NCBI GenBank assembly: GCA_902629075.1
Contig: CACOPK010000006.1
Coordinates: 1 to 64,000 of the forward strand
From: an uncultured Pelagibacteraceae bacterium
Lineage (GTDB): Bacteria; Pseudomonadota; Alphaproteobacteria; Pelagibacterales; Pelagibacteraceae
Direction of reading: 5' to 3'
Length of the DNA: 64,000 nt
Within the stretch, counting starts at the first letter, position 1, and every line of letters begins with the position of its first letter. The notes under the pieces were generated by a model. The model was not told where the DNA came from. It did not search any database and saw only the letters and a program-made list of their open reading frames with translations. Of the stretch, positions 1 through 10,294 are shown piece after piece. Position numbers and translations under genes: made by a program.

Positions 1-1
1 A

Positions 2-730
2 AAAATTGATGATGATCACAGTTTAAAAAATATTAATGGAAAAACTTCAATAAAGAATAACAAAATTTATAAAGTTAATTTGTCAGCTAAATTTGATAAT
101 GACAATAATTTTAATTATACAAAAGATGAAATTGACGGCAAGAAAGTTACAACAATTTACTCTGATATAGCCAAACCATTTGTAAAAAAATTTGATTTTA
201 TAAAAGGATTTGAAGATGGAAAATTAGATTATACTTCCACTGAAGTTAATGAAGACCTGTCTAAATCTGAATTAAGAATATATAATTTTAAACTTCAAGA
301 TACCCCTATATTAACAAAATTATTATCACTCGCATCTTTACAAGGAATTGCTGATTTATTAACTGGCGAAGGTATAAGATTTAATGAATTCGATATGTAC
401 TTCGATAATACTAAAAATTTAATTACAATAAACGAAATTTATGCACTAGGTCCAGCAATTTCAATTTTAATGGAAGGCTATGTAGAGAAAAATAAATTAG
501 TTAGTTTAAGAGGAACTCTAGTTCCAGCAACTACAATCAATAAAACTATTGCTAAAATACCATTGGTTGGAAATATTCTAGTAGGTGATAAAGTTGGAGA
601 AGGCGTTTTTGGTGTTAGTTTTAAAATTAAAGGCCCTCCAGAAAATTTAGATACTAGAGTTAATCCAATAAAAACTTTAACGCCAAGATTTATTACTAGA
701 ACTTTGGAAAATATTAAAAAAACTAATTAA
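2..730 (+). CDS. C-terminal part of an AsmA/DUF3971-like envelope protein (5' truncated by window edge)
   Basis: The listed ORF starts at TTG (80), but the frame is open back to base 2 (KIDDDHSLKNINGKTSIKNNKIYKVN...), so this is a partial gene; the C-terminal pattern resembles AsmA-like proteins. Confidence 0.6.
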   Translation, partial: KIDDDHSLKNINGKTSIKNNKIYKVNLSAKFDNDNNFNYTKDEIDGKKVTTIYSDIAKPFVKKFDFIKGFEDGKLDYTSTEVNEDLSKSELRIYNFKLQDTPILTKLLSLASLQGIADLLTGEGIRFNEFDMYFDNTKNLITINEIYALGPAISILMEGYVEKNKLVSLRGTLVPATTINKTIAKIPLVGNILVGDKVGEGVFGVSFKIKGPPENLDTRVNPIKTLTPRFITRTLENIKKTN

Positions 731-1949
731 TTTCTATCTTGTAATGTTTTTTTTTTCCAATAGATAATTTAAAAAAATTTTTTTTTTCTAAACTTATTTG
801 TGAGCATAGTACATCTTTATTAATTTTCACATTATTAATTTTTATACCATCATTTTTAATTAATCTCTTAATTTCGCTTTTTGAACTTTCTAATTTAGTA
901 GAAATAATTAAATCCGATAAATTTTTATTTTTTATTTCATTTTGATTTACTTTTAGTATTGGTAATCCTTCATCAGAAGAATTGTCAGAAAATATTTTTT
1001 TAGCTTGATTATAACATTTATCAGACTCTTCTTTTCCGTGAAGCATGCTTGTTGCGTGATTTGCTAATAAAATTTTAAGTTCATTTATATCTTCATTTTT
1101 CTTTTTTTCTATTTCTTCAAGAGAAATATCAGTAAAGATTTTTAAAAACTTAAATAAATCTCTATCATCAACGTTTCTCCAAAATTGCCAATAATCATAT
1201 GGTTTAAGTAAATCTTTGTCTAACCAAATAGCTCCACTTTCGGTTTTACCCATTTTTGCACCTGAGGCCAAAGTTATCAATGGGGTAGTAAGACCAAACA
1301 CTTCTTTAGAGGAATGTCGTTTTACAAGCTCAACTCCATTAACAATATTTCCCCACTGGTCTGATCCCCCGATTTGAAGTGAGCAATTATGTTTTTTGTT
1401 TAATTCTAAAAAATCATATGCTTGTAAAATCATATAATTAAATTCCATGTAGCTTAACGACTGTTCTCTTTCTAATCTTAATTTAACACTATCAAAACTC
1501 AACATCTTATTTATAGTAAAATGTTTTCCAATGTCTCTTAAAAACGATATATAATTTAAATTTTTAAGCCATTCATAATTATTTACAAATATTGGCGATG
1601 TATCATTATTTTCTGTAGTTAAATATTTTTTTAATATTTTTTCTATATTTTTAATATTTGTTTCAATTATTTTTTCATCGAGAATTTGTCTTGTTTTATC
1701 TTTACCAGATGGATCGCCTATCCTTGTTGTCCCACCCCCCAGCAAAACAATAGGTTGATGGCCATGTTTTTGAAGCAGTCTTAGACACATTATTTGCATT
1801 AGGCTTCCTACATGAAGACTTTGTGCCGTACAATCGAATCCTATGTATGCTCTTATCTTTTTATTATCAAGAAGATTGTTTAACTCTTTATCATCAGTGC
1901 ATTGATAAAAATATTCTCTATCACGGAATTCTTGTAAAAATTTATTCAT
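723..1949 (-). CDS. tyrS: Tyrosyl-tRNA synthetase
   Basis: AYIGFDCTAQSLHVGSLMQ, GGSDQWGNI and KMGKTESGA class I aaRS motifs. Confidence 0.95.
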   Translation of the reverse strand: MNKFLQEFRDREYFYQCTDDKELNNLLDNKKIRAYIGFDCTAQSLHVGSLMQIMCLRLLQKHGHQPIVLLGGGTTRIGDPSGKDKTRQILDEKIIETNIKNIEKILKKYLTTENNDTSPIFVNNYEWLKNLNYISFLRDIGKHFTINKMLSFDSVKLRLEREQSLSYMEFNYMILQAYDFLELNKKHNCSLQIGGSDQWGNIVNGVELVKRHSSKEVFGLTTPLITLASGAKMGKTESGAIWLDKDLLKPYDYWQFWRNVDDRDLFKFLKIFTDISLEEIEKKKNEDINELKILLANHATSMLHGKEESDKCYNQAKKIFSDNSSDEGLPILKVNQNEIKNKNLSDLIISTKLESSKSEIKRLIKNDGIKINNVKINKDVLCSQISLEKKNFFKLSIGKKKHYKIEIN

Positions 1950-1995
1950 ACAGTTAAACTAGGTTATACTTATTTATATTTAATCAACAATCAAT

Positions 1996-3093
1996 ATGGA
2001 TAAAAATATTATAGCATTAGGTTTAATGAGCGGAACCTCAATGGATGGAATAGACGCCTCACTAATTAGATCTGACGGAGAAAAATCAATAGATATAATT
2101 GGAAATCTATATCTTAAATACGACCCAGAATTGAAAAATGATCTCTTTCAATTTATTGAAAAAATAAATTCTATTAATGATTTAAAAATAAATTTTGAGA
2201 AATATAGAGAGTTGGAAAGAAAAATTACAATAAAGCACTCTGAATTAACATCCCAAATATTTAAAAAATTTAATATTAAAGCAGATATTATAGGTTTTCA
2301 CGGACAAACAATTTTACATAGACCATTTGAAAAATACTCAATTCAAATGGGAGATGCAAATTTACTATCAAAATTATTAAACTTAGATGTAATTTATAAT
2401 TTTAGAAAAAATGATATAGAAAAAGGAGGTGAAGGAGCACCGCTAACACCAATTTATCACCATAATTTAAAAAAAAAATTAAATTTAAAAAACAATGTTT
2501 TATTTTTAAATATAGGAGGAATTGCAAATTATACACTTTCTAAAGATAATTATTTTTGTGCTAAAGACGTAGGACCTGGTAATTGCTTAATGGATGCATA
2601 TATAAAAAAAACTCAAAATATAGAATTCGATGAAAATGGAAATCTTGCTGCTTTAGGAAAAATTGATAAATCGTTGATTAATAATGTATTGGATCATTAT
2701 TTTTATAATTCATTAAAAAAAAATTCTTTAGATATAAAAGATTTTGATATGAATTTTATCAAAGGGCTCTCAATAGAAGATGCTTTAGCAAATTTAAATT
2801 ATTTTTCTGCTAAATTAATTTCTGAAAATATTAAAAAGGATTTAAAAGATAATTATGATATTATTTTATGCGGGGGTGGAAGAAAAAATAAAACTTTAGT
2901 TTCAAATTTGAAAAAATTTTTAAATAAAGAATTTTATAATATTGATAAATTTGAAATTGATGGTGATTTTGTAGAATCCCAAGCTTTTGCTTATTTAAGT
3001 ATAAGATCATTATATAAAATGGATATATCATTCCCAGAAACAACAAATGTTAAGAACGCAATAACAGGTGGCGAATTAATTAAATCAGCTTAG
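1996..3093 (+). CDS. anmK: Anhydro-N-acetylmuramic acid kinase
   Basis: GLMSGTSMDGID N-terminus, GFHGQTILH, NIGGIAN. Confidence 0.93.
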   Translation: MDKNIIALGLMSGTSMDGIDASLIRSDGEKSIDIIGNLYLKYDPELKNDLFQFIEKINSINDLKINFEKYRELERKITIKHSELTSQIFKKFNIKADIIGFHGQTILHRPFEKYSIQMGDANLLSKLLNLDVIYNFRKNDIEKGGEGAPLTPIYHHNLKKKLNLKNNVLFLNIGGIANYTLSKDNYFCAKDVGPGNCLMDAYIKKTQNIEFDENGNLAALGKIDKSLINNVLDHYFYNSLKKNSLDIKDFDMNFIKGLSIEDALANLNYFSAKLISENIKKDLKDNYDIILCGGGRKNKTLVSNLKKFLNKEFYNIDKFEIDGDFVESQAFAYLSIRSLYKMDISFPETTNVKNAITGGELIKSA

Positions 3094-3746
3094 AATAAAG
3101 CTGATTCCTTTGAAATATATTTATTTAAAGATTTTTTAAGATGATCTTCTGATTTAGAAAAAAAATGATTTGCATCAACTATTTGTTCAAAATTTATATT
3201 TATACCTTTCTGATTAGATAGTTTATTTTTCAATTCATCAATAGATGATGAAGACACCAATTCATCTTTTTTTCCACAAACAATTAATCCAGATGTTGGG
3301 CATGGACTTAAAAAACTAAAATCGTAAACATTTGGTTGTGGAGAAATAATTATGAATCGATTTATTTCAGGTCTCCGCATTAGTAACTGCATTGCAATTA
3401 ACGAACCAAAAGAAAAACCAGCTATCCAACATTGGGAGTTATCAAAATTTTCTCTTTCTACCCAATCTAAAGCCGCCGCCGCATCTGCTAATTCTCCTTG
3501 ACCGTTATCAAATTCACCATCACTTTTACCGACTCCTCTAAAGTTTACTCTACAAACAGAAAATTCATTCTCCATAAATGTATTAAAAGTTTCCACAACT
3601 ACTTTATTATTCATTGTTCCACCGTATTGTGGATGCGGATGAAGAATTAATGAGATTGGTGATGTTTTTTTTTTACTTTTGTAATACTTTGCTTCTAATC
3701 GACCCGCTGGGCCAGGTATAAATGTTTCTACTACTTTGTTATCCAT
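3090..3746 (-). CDS. Alpha/beta hydrolase (dienelactone hydrolase-like)
   Basis: LHPHPQYGGTMNNKVV, NFRGVGKSDG, GFSFGS nucleophile elbow. Confidence 0.8.
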   Translation of the reverse strand: MDNKVVETFIPGPAGRLEAKYYKSKKKTSPISLILHPHPQYGGTMNNKVVVETFNTFMENEFSVCRVNFRGVGKSDGEFDNGQGELADAAAALDWVERENFDNSQCWIAGFSFGSLIAMQLLMRRPEINRFIIISPQPNVYDFSFLSPCPTSGLIVCGKKDELVSSSSIDELKNKLSNQKGININFEQIVDANHFFSKSEDHLKKSLNKYISKESALF

Positions 3747-3835
3747 TGTAATTGATTATTAATCTCAAAAAAAATTTATATTTTTCTATCAAAATAGAGC
3801 GACAAATTGCAAGAACTAAAATTGATACCAAACTT

Positions 3836-3848
3836 GACTAATTTAGTC
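3836..3848. promoter_or_regulatory. Candidate IscR/Rrf2 operator upstream of iscR
   Basis: Perfect inverted repeat GACTAA-T-TTAGTC about 36 bp upstream of the iscR start codon. Confidence 0.5.
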
Positions 3849-3883
3849 GGGTATATATATAAGTAGCAAAATATATAATAAAT

Positions 3884-4291
3884 ATGCGGTTAAATACTAA
3901 ATCTAGGTATGCTGTAATGGCTCTCGCTGATATGGCGAGTTTTAAAGAAAATAAACCAATAAGCCTTAGGGATATTTCTTTAAGACAAAGTATTTCATTA
4001 CAATATTTAGAGCAGATTTTTTTGAAATTAAAAAAAAATAACATAGTAAAAAGCATCAGGGGATCTAGCGGAGGTTATGTCTTGTCAAAAAATGCAAGCA
4101 ATATCAAACTATCTGAAATTTTTTTAGCATTAGATGAAAAAGTAAAAACTGTTGGATGCGATAAAACTTCAAAAAAAGGATGTAACGGAAGATCTGCAAA
4201 ATGTATTACTCATAACTTATGGGATGAGTTAGATATTCATATTAATGCTTTTTTTGATAACAAAAAATTAGAGGATTTAATTAGAAATTAA
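3884..4291 (+). CDS. iscR: Rrf2-family Fe-S regulator, IscR-like
   Basis: Rrf2 wHTH ([18 protein letters not shown]) plus [21 protein letters not shown] cluster-ligand pattern; first gene of the suf locus. Confidence 0.88.
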   Translation: MRLNTKSRYAVMALADMASFKENKPISLRDISLRQSISLQYLEQIFLKLKKNNIVKSIRGSSGGYVLSKNASNIKLSEIFLALDEKVKTVGCDKTSKKGCNGRSAKCITHNLWDELDIHINAFFDNKKLEDLIRN

Positions 4292-4293
4292 AG

Positions 4294-5730
4294 ATGAGAG
4301 AAAAAGAATTAGAAAAATTGAAAGATTATAAATATGGATTTTCTACTGATATAGAGAATTTTAAATCACCGAAAGGTTTAAACGAAGAAGTCATAAAATT
4401 TATTTCAAAAGTAAAAAAAGAGCCTCAATGGTTATTAGATTGGAGACTTAAAGCTTTTAATAGATTAAAAGTTCTAAAAGAACCAAATTGGCAAAAACCC
4501 AAATATCCTAAAATAGATTATCAAGATTTATATTATTATTCAGCTCCAAAAAGCTTTAAAGAAAAACCAAAAAGCCTTGATGAACTTGATCCTAAGCTTT
4601 TAGAAACTTATAAAAAACTTGGAATTCCTTTGCAGGAACAAAAAAGATTAAATGGAATTGCAGTGGATGCAGTTTTTGATTCTGTTTCGGTTGCAACAAC
4701 TTTTAAAGATAAACTTACCGAAAAAGGTATTATTTTTTGTTCAATATCTGAGGCAGTACAAAAATATCCAGAATTAGTTAAAAAATATCTTGGTACAGTT
4801 ATACCTATAACTGATCATTTTTTTGCAACATTAAATTCCGCTGTATTTACTGATGGATCATTTGTATATATTCCTCCAAATACTAGATGCCCAATGGAAC
4901 TCTCTACTTACTTTAGAATCAATGCCTCAGATACAGGACAATTTGAGAGAACTTTAATTATTGCTGATAAAGGTAGTTACGTAAGCTATTTAGAAGGATG
5001 CACAGCCCCTATGAGAGATGAAAATCAATTGCATGCGGCAAACGTTGAACTTATAGCACTAGATGATGCAGAAATAAAATATTCAACTGTTCAAAATTGG
5101 TACCCTGGAGACAAAGACGGAAAGGGAGGAATTTATAATTTTGTTACAAAAAGAGGCTTGTGTAAGGGAATTAATTCCAAAATTTCATGGACACAAGTTG
5201 AAACAGGATCTGCAATAACTTGGAAGTATCCTAGCTGTATACTACAAGGAGACAATTCTATAGGTGAATTTTATTCTATCGCAATAACCAATAACCACCA
5301 AAAAGCTGACACTGGCACTAAAATGATTCACATTGGTAAAAATACAAAAAGTAAAATTATATCAAAAGGTATTAGTGCTGGACAATCAGATATGACATAT
5401 AGAGGACTTGTAGATATTTTTCAAAAAGCAAAAAATTCTAGCAATTACACACAATGCGACTCTTTATTAATGGGTAATAAATGTGGAGCACATACAGTAC
5501 CATACATTAAAAACAAAAACTTTGATTCAACAATTGCGCATGAGGCTACCACTTCAAAGATAAGTGAAGAACAACTTTACTATTGTCAACAAAGAGGATT
5601 AAATTCTGAAGAAGCTGTAAGTTTAATTGTTAACGGTTTTTGCAAAGAGGTTTTGCAGCAACTTCCAATGGAATTTGCAGTAGAAGCTCAAAAATTAGTA
5701 GGTATTAGTTTAGAGGGAAGTGTGGGCTAA
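4294..5730 (+). CDS. sufB: Fe-S cluster assembly protein SufB
   Basis: SufB family motifs ([34 protein letters not shown]). Confidence 0.95.
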   Translation: MREKELEKLKDYKYGFSTDIENFKSPKGLNEEVIKFISKVKKEPQWLLDWRLKAFNRLKVLKEPNWQKPKYPKIDYQDLYYYSAPKSFKEKPKSLDELDPKLLETYKKLGIPLQEQKRLNGIAVDAVFDSVSVATTFKDKLTEKGIIFCSISEAVQKYPELVKKYLGTVIPITDHFFATLNSAVFTDGSFVYIPPNTRCPMELSTYFRINASDTGQFERTLIIADKGSYVSYLEGCTAPMRDENQLHAANVELIALDDAEIKYSTVQNWYPGDKDGKGGIYNFVTKRGLCKGINSKISWTQVETGSAITWKYPSCILQGDNSIGEFYSIAITNNHQKADTGTKMIHIGKNTKSKIISKGISAGQSDMTYRGLVDIFQKAKNSSNYTQCDSLLMGNKCGAHTVPYIKNKNFDSTIAHEATTSKISEEQLYYCQQRGLNSEEAVSLIVNGFCKEVLQQLPMEFAVEAQKLVGISLEGSVG

Positions 5731-6465
5731 ATGCTTAAAATTAATAATTTAAAAGCCAATATTGAAAAAAAATCTATTTTAAATGGATTTAGTCTCGAAA
5801 TTAAAGAGGGTGAAGTACACGCAATTATGGGCCCAAATGGATCTGGAAAAAGTACGTTATCCAATATTCTTTCAGGTAAAAAAGGTTATGAGATAAGTGG
5901 TGAAATTTTATATGAAAATCAAAATCTTTTTGATTTAGAAATAGAGGAAAGAGCTCATAAAGGTATTTTTTTAGCATTTCAGTATCCACTAGAAATTCCT
6001 GGTGTAAATACAAACACTTTTCTTAAAACATCATTAAATTCAATTAGAAAGGCAAGAGGAGAGAAAGAACTTGATGCTATTGAATTTTTAAATTTAGTTA
6101 AAATTAAATCAAAAGAATTAAAATTTGATGAAGAAAAATTAAGCAGACAATTAAATGTTGGATTTTCTGGAGGAGAGAAGAAGAAAAATGAAATTTTACA
6201 AATGTCAATTTTGAGTCCAAAACTTTCAATCTTAGATGAAACAGACTCTGGATTAGATATAGACGCTCTTAAAATAGTTGCAGAGGGTGTGAACTCTTTA
6301 AGAAATAAAAATAATTCTTTTTTAATTATTACACACTATCAAAGATTATTAGATTATATTAAACCAGATTTTGTACATGTGTTAATAAATGGAAAAATAA
6401 TTAAGTCTGGTGGACCAGAACTAGCTTTAGAATTAGAAAAAAAAGGTTACGAAAATTTTAATTAA
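5731..6465 (+). CDS. sufC: Fe-S assembly ATPase SufC
   Basis: Walker A GPNGSGKST, SGGEKKKNEILQM, LDETDSGLDID. Confidence 0.95.
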   Translation: MLKINNLKANIEKKSILNGFSLEIKEGEVHAIMGPNGSGKSTLSNILSGKKGYEISGEILYENQNLFDLEIEERAHKGIFLAFQYPLEIPGVNTNTFLKTSLNSIRKARGEKELDAIEFLNLVKIKSKELKFDEEKLSRQLNVGFSGGEKKKNEILQMSILSPKLSILDETDSGLDIDALKIVAEGVNSLRNKNNSFLIITHYQRLLDYIKPDFVHVLINGKIIKSGGPELALELEKKGYENFN

Positions 6466-7710
6466 ATGGAAAAAAAAATTATAACAGATTTTGAAAATAC
6501 TTTTAAAAATTCTTTATTAAATGATGAAATTAAATATAGAAAAGATTTTTTAAATAAATTTATTGAAACAGGTTTTCCATCCAAAAAAATAGAAAGTTGG
6601 AAATTTTCAGATTTAAATCAAATAATTAATAACCATATCGAAAAATTAATTTTTTATAATGATATAAAAAAATCATATCAAATTGATGAAACAATTTATT
6701 TAAAAAATCTAGAACATAATAGAATTGTCTTTATTAATGGCAAATTAGAAGAAACAAAACTAGATCATGAAGATCCTAGAAAAATCAAAATATTAAAAGA
6801 AACAAAAATAGAAAGAAATAATTTACATGATAATGCATTAATTAACTTAAATAATGCATTTACGATAAATAATTATACGATCTACATAGAAAATAATTAT
6901 AATGTCAAAAAGCCCTTAATAATTTACCATATAACTAACAGCGAATTAAACTCTACCAATATAAATATTCAACTTAATATTTCATTGGGTGAAAATAGCT
7001 CATTAAAAATTATTGATTTGTATAACGATAATTCAAAAAAAAATTTCATAAATATTTATTACAATTTTGATTTAAAAAAAGATTCAGTTCTTAAAAATTT
7101 TAAGTTAGATAATTTAAATAATGATAATATAAAGTATTCATTTAATAATATTGAACAAGATGCAAATAGTATTTCTGAAACATTTATTTTATCAAGCGGC
7201 TCACGGTTTATTAAAAACGAAATAAATTGTAATTTAAATGGAAAATATTCTTCAGCTTTTGTTAATGGAATATTTTCATTAAATGAAAAAAAACACCACG
7301 AAATAAAAACTAATATTAATCACTTAGTAGAAAATACTAAGAGCTATCAATTAATTAAAAGTGTTCTAGATAATTTTTCAAAAGCTGTCTATCAGGGCAA
7401 AATATATGTAAACCAAAATGCACAAAAAACCGATGGCTATCAGTTAAGTAAAGCAATATTATTAAATGAGAATTCAGAATTTAATGCTAAGCCAGAGTTG
7501 GAAATTTATGCAGATGATGTTAAATGTTCACATGGCTCTGCCTCTGGAAGTTTAAACGATAATTCAATATTTTATCTAAGGTCTAGAGGATTAAGCTATA
7601 AAGAAGCTAAAAATCTTTTAATAAAAGGATTTTTATTAGATGTAATTGAAAAAATTACAGACGAAGAAATAAAAAACATTATCAAAATTATGACGGGATT
7701 ATCAAAATGA
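6466..7710 (+). CDS. sufD: Fe-S cluster assembly protein SufD
   Basis: SufB/D domain C-terminus (DDVKCSHGSASGSL...YLRSRGLS); operon position. Confidence 0.92.
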   Translation: MEKKIITDFENTFKNSLLNDEIKYRKDFLNKFIETGFPSKKIESWKFSDLNQIINNHIEKLIFYNDIKKSYQIDETIYLKNLEHNRIVFINGKLEETKLDHEDPRKIKILKETKIERNNLHDNALINLNNAFTINNYTIYIENNYNVKKPLIIYHITNSELNSTNINIQLNISLGENSSLKIIDLYNDNSKKNFINIYYNFDLKKDSVLKNFKLDNLNNDNIKYSFNNIEQDANSISETFILSSGSRFIKNEINCNLNGKYSSAFVNGIFSLNEKKHHEIKTNINHLVENTKSYQLIKSVLDNFSKAVYQGKIYVNQNAQKTDGYQLSKAILLNENSEFNAKPELEIYADDVKCSHGSASGSLNDNSIFYLRSRGLSYKEAKNLLIKGFLLDVIEKITDEEIKNIIKIMTGLSK

Positions 7711-8924
7711 ATATTGAAAACATAAAAAAACAATTCCCAATATTTAATAATAAAGTTCATAATAATGATCTTGTATATTTAGATAGTGCAAACTCTTCTC
7801 AAAAACCCCAAGTTGTTGTTGATAGAATTTATGACTTTTATTCCAAAGAATTCTCAAATGTTGGAAGAAGTGTTCATTACCTAGCTGTGGCTGCAACAAA
7901 TTTATATGAAGAAACTAGAAGTTTAATGCAAAAATTTATTAATGCAAAAGATCCTCATGAAATTGTTTTCACAAAAGGTGCAACAGAGGCAATTAACTTG
8001 GTTGCCAATACTTTTGGACAAAAATTTTTAAAAGAGGGAGATGAAATTATATTAACAGAGCTGGAACATCATTCAAATTATGTTCCGTGGCATTATTTAA
8101 GAAGATCCAAAGGGGTTCAAATTAAATTTGCAGAAATTAATCAAGAAGGAGAAATTTCTCTCGAGAGTATAGAAAAACTAATATCTTCTAAAACAAAGAT
8201 GATAGCAATAACTCATCTATCAAATGTAACGGGTGCAATATTACCAATTAAGGAAATTACACAACTAGCTCATTCAAAAAATATACCTGTTTTGGTAGAT
8301 GGATGTCAGGGCGCACCACATCTAAAACTTGACATGCAAGATATTGGATGTGATTTTTATGCAATTTCATGTCATAAAATGTATGGACCGACAGGTTTGG
8401 GAATTCTTTACGCAAAAAAAAAATGGCTAGAGTCTCTTCCACCATATCAAGGAGGAGGAGGAATGATAAGTGAAGTAAAAAAGGACGGAATTACATTTGG
8501 TGATTTGCCAAATAAGTATGAAGCGGGCACAATGGCAACAGCTCAAGTAATTGCATTCGCTGAGTCAATTAAATTTCTAAATCAAATCGGTATCAAAAAT
8601 ATTGAGAAATATGAAAGTGAACTAACCAAATACGGTGAAGAAGTTTTAAGAAAAAATAATTCTGTAAAATTAGTTGGCAACCCTAAAAACAAAGGATCAG
8701 TTTTATCATTTACTTTAGATGGGATTCATGCACATGATATTGCTACAATTTTAGATGAAGATGGAGTTGCAATTAGAGCTGGACATCATTGTTGTCAAAT
8801 TCTTCATGATAAATTAGGTTTATCAGCAACTGCAAGAGCATCTTTAGGAGTTTATAATACAAAAAGTGATATTGATAAATTAAATGAGTCAATAAATAAA
8901 TGCAAAAAAATATTTAATAAATAA
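7707..8924 (+). CDS. sufS: Cysteine desulfurase SufS
   Basis: FTKGATEAINLVA, SCHKMYGPTGLGILY (PLP lysine), RAGHHCCQ. Confidence 0.95.
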   Translation: MNIENIKKQFPIFNNKVHNNDLVYLDSANSSQKPQVVVDRIYDFYSKEFSNVGRSVHYLAVAATNLYEETRSLMQKFINAKDPHEIVFTKGATEAINLVANTFGQKFLKEGDEIILTELEHHSNYVPWHYLRRSKGVQIKFAEINQEGEISLESIEKLISSKTKMIAITHLSNVTGAILPIKEITQLAHSKNIPVLVDGCQGAPHLKLDMQDIGCDFYAISCHKMYGPTGLGILYAKKKWLESLPPYQGGGGMISEVKKDGITFGDLPNKYEAGTMATAQVIAFAESIKFLNQIGIKNIEKYESELTKYGEEVLRKNNSVKLVGNPKNKGSVLSFTLDGIHAHDIATILDEDGVAIRAGHHCCQILHDKLGLSATARASLGVYNTKSDIDKLNESINKCKKIFNK

Positions 8925-9394
8925 TGGATTTAAAAGAATTATATCAAGAAATCATCTTAGATCATGGGAAAAATCCAAGAAATTTAAGAAAGACTGAAAA
9001 TTTTAATAAAGATGCAAAAGGATATAATCCTTTATGTGGAGACAAAGTTCATGTTTATCTCAAATTAGACGAAGATAAAAAGGTCCAAGATATTTCTTTT
9101 GAGGGACAAGGATGTGCGATTTCAATGGCTTCTGCTTCTATTATGACTGACCTAGTTAGAGGCAAGGAAGAGAAAGAGGTAAAAGAAATTATTAAAGATT
9201 TTTTAGAAATGATTAGGGAAAAGGATCAACTTAATACTAAAATCTTAAAAGAAAATGAAAAAACAAAACTAATGTGTTTATCTGGTGTTAAAAAGTATCC
9301 GATGAGAGTTAAATGTGCAACGTTATCTTGGCACACATTGACATCAGCAATTGATAATACGCAAGAAGAAATAAATAGTGAGAGAATAGACTAA
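8924..9394 (+). CDS. sufU: SUF scaffold/sulfurtransferase SufU
   Basis: HGKNPRN, GYNPLCGDKVHVY, FEGQGCAISMASASIM. Confidence 0.92.
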   Translation: MDLKELYQEIILDHGKNPRNLRKTENFNKDAKGYNPLCGDKVHVYLKLDEDKKVQDISFEGQGCAISMASASIMTDLVRGKEEKEVKEIIKDFLEMIREKDQLNTKILKENEKTKLMCLSGVKKYPMRVKCATLSWHTLTSAIDNTQEEINSERID

Positions 9395-9693
9395 TGGAAA
9401 TAAAAGATAAAGTAATAGCTGAAATTAAAAAAATTTATGATCCTGAAATTCCGGTGAACATTTATGAGCTAGGTCTGATATATGATGTTACTGTAGATAA
9501 AGATAATAAAGTTTATGTAAAAATGACTTTAACAACACCTAATTGTCCAGTTGCTGAAAGTTTGCCAAATGAGGTGAAAAATAGTATTAAAGAAATTAAA
9601 GAAGTCAAAGATGTTAATCTTGATTTAGTGTGGGATCCACCCTGGGATAAATCAATGATGTCGGAGGCTGCAAAACTTGAATTAAACTTATGA
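9394..9693 (+). CDS. DUF59/MIP18-family Fe-S assembly protein (SufT-like)
   Basis: IYDPEIPVNIYELGLIYDV, TTPNCPVA, DLVWDPPWDKSMMSE. Confidence 0.9.
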   Translation: MEIKDKVIAEIKKIYDPEIPVNIYELGLIYDVTVDKDNKVYVKMTLTTPNCPVAESLPNEVKNSIKEIKEVKDVNLDLVWDPPWDKSMMSEAAKLELNL

Positions 9694-10025
9694 CAAATCC
9701 AATAATAAAACTTAGCGATAATGCTGCTAACAGAATTAAAGAGATAATGTCTGGTGCTCAAAGGGATTCCGTTGGTGTGAGAATTGGAGTAAAAGCCGGT
9801 GGATGTGCTGGCATGTCTTACATTATGGAATATGCAAAAGATTCAAACCCAAATGATGAAGTGATCGAAGACAAAGGGGTTAAGGTTTTTATTGATGCCG
9901 GCGCAGTAATGTATTTACTTGGAACAGAAATGGACTATAAAACTGAGGAATTTTCCTCATCTTTTGTATTTAAAAACCCCAATGAAACTGAAAGATGTGG
10001 ATGTGGGGAATCCTTTAAAATCTAG
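9690..10025 (+). CDS. sufA: A-type Fe-S carrier (SufA/IscA/ErpA family)
   Basis: GVKAGGCAGMSYIMEY and C-terminal RCGCGESF cysteines. Confidence 0.9.
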   Translation: MTNPIIKLSDNAANRIKEIMSGAQRDSVGVRIGVKAGGCAGMSYIMEYAKDSNPNDEVIEDKGVKVFIDAGAVMYLLGTEMDYKTEEFSSSFVFKNPNETERCGCGESFKI

Positions 10026-10036
10026 TATTAGTTTAG

Positions 10037-10067
10037 TGCATATCTGCATTGTGTTAAATGCATATCT
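10037..10067. repeat. Direct repeat TGCATATCT (2 copies, 22 bp period)
   Basis: TGCATATCT at 10037-10045 and 10059-10067, upstream of the 62-aa ORF. Confidence 0.5.
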
Positions 10068-10085
10068 ATGTTAATTTATTGAATC

Positions 10086-10274
10086 ATGAGAGACTTAAAA
10101 CACCTACAATCGAATGCAGCAAAACTTGCTCAAGATTTGAAAGAGAAAGCTCTTTTTAGATCTCAGAGGAAAGCAGTTAACACAGGTGCTAATGGGACTT
10201 TAGAATACACTATAAAAGAAGGTGTAAATAAATCTAAAATTGCTGACGCACAACTTATTAAAAACAAAAAATAG
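10086..10274 (+). CDS. Small basic hypothetical protein (62 aa)
   Basis: ATG-initiated ORF in an otherwise empty gap between sufA and glnA, on the suf strand. Confidence 0.55.
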   Translation: MRDLKHLQSNAAKLAQDLKEKALFRSQRKAVNTGANGTLEYTIKEGVNKSKIADAQLIKNKK

Positions 10275-10294
10275 TAAAAAAAATTTTTTCTATT
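10270..10294. terminator. Candidate AT-rich bidirectional terminator between convergent genes
   Basis: AATAG-T-AAAAAA..TTTTTT-CTATT inverted repeat between convergent stops. Confidence 0.4.

Noticed and set aside
2861-3046. Antisense ORF within anmK
   Set aside because: Low-complexity, no domain, entirely inside a confident gene; likewise most listed antisense ORFs (e.g. 5825, 8257, 9513, 12673, 12883, 14513, 28025, 29273, 32823, 34352, 36399, 37146, 37954, 38154, 40279, 40766, 42031, 43183, 43993, 50425, 50982, 53463, 57510, 58782, 62196)
3838-4056. 72-aa minus-strand ORF over the iscR promoter and 5' end
   Set aside because: Overlaps the iscR coding region and operator; no recognisable homology pattern
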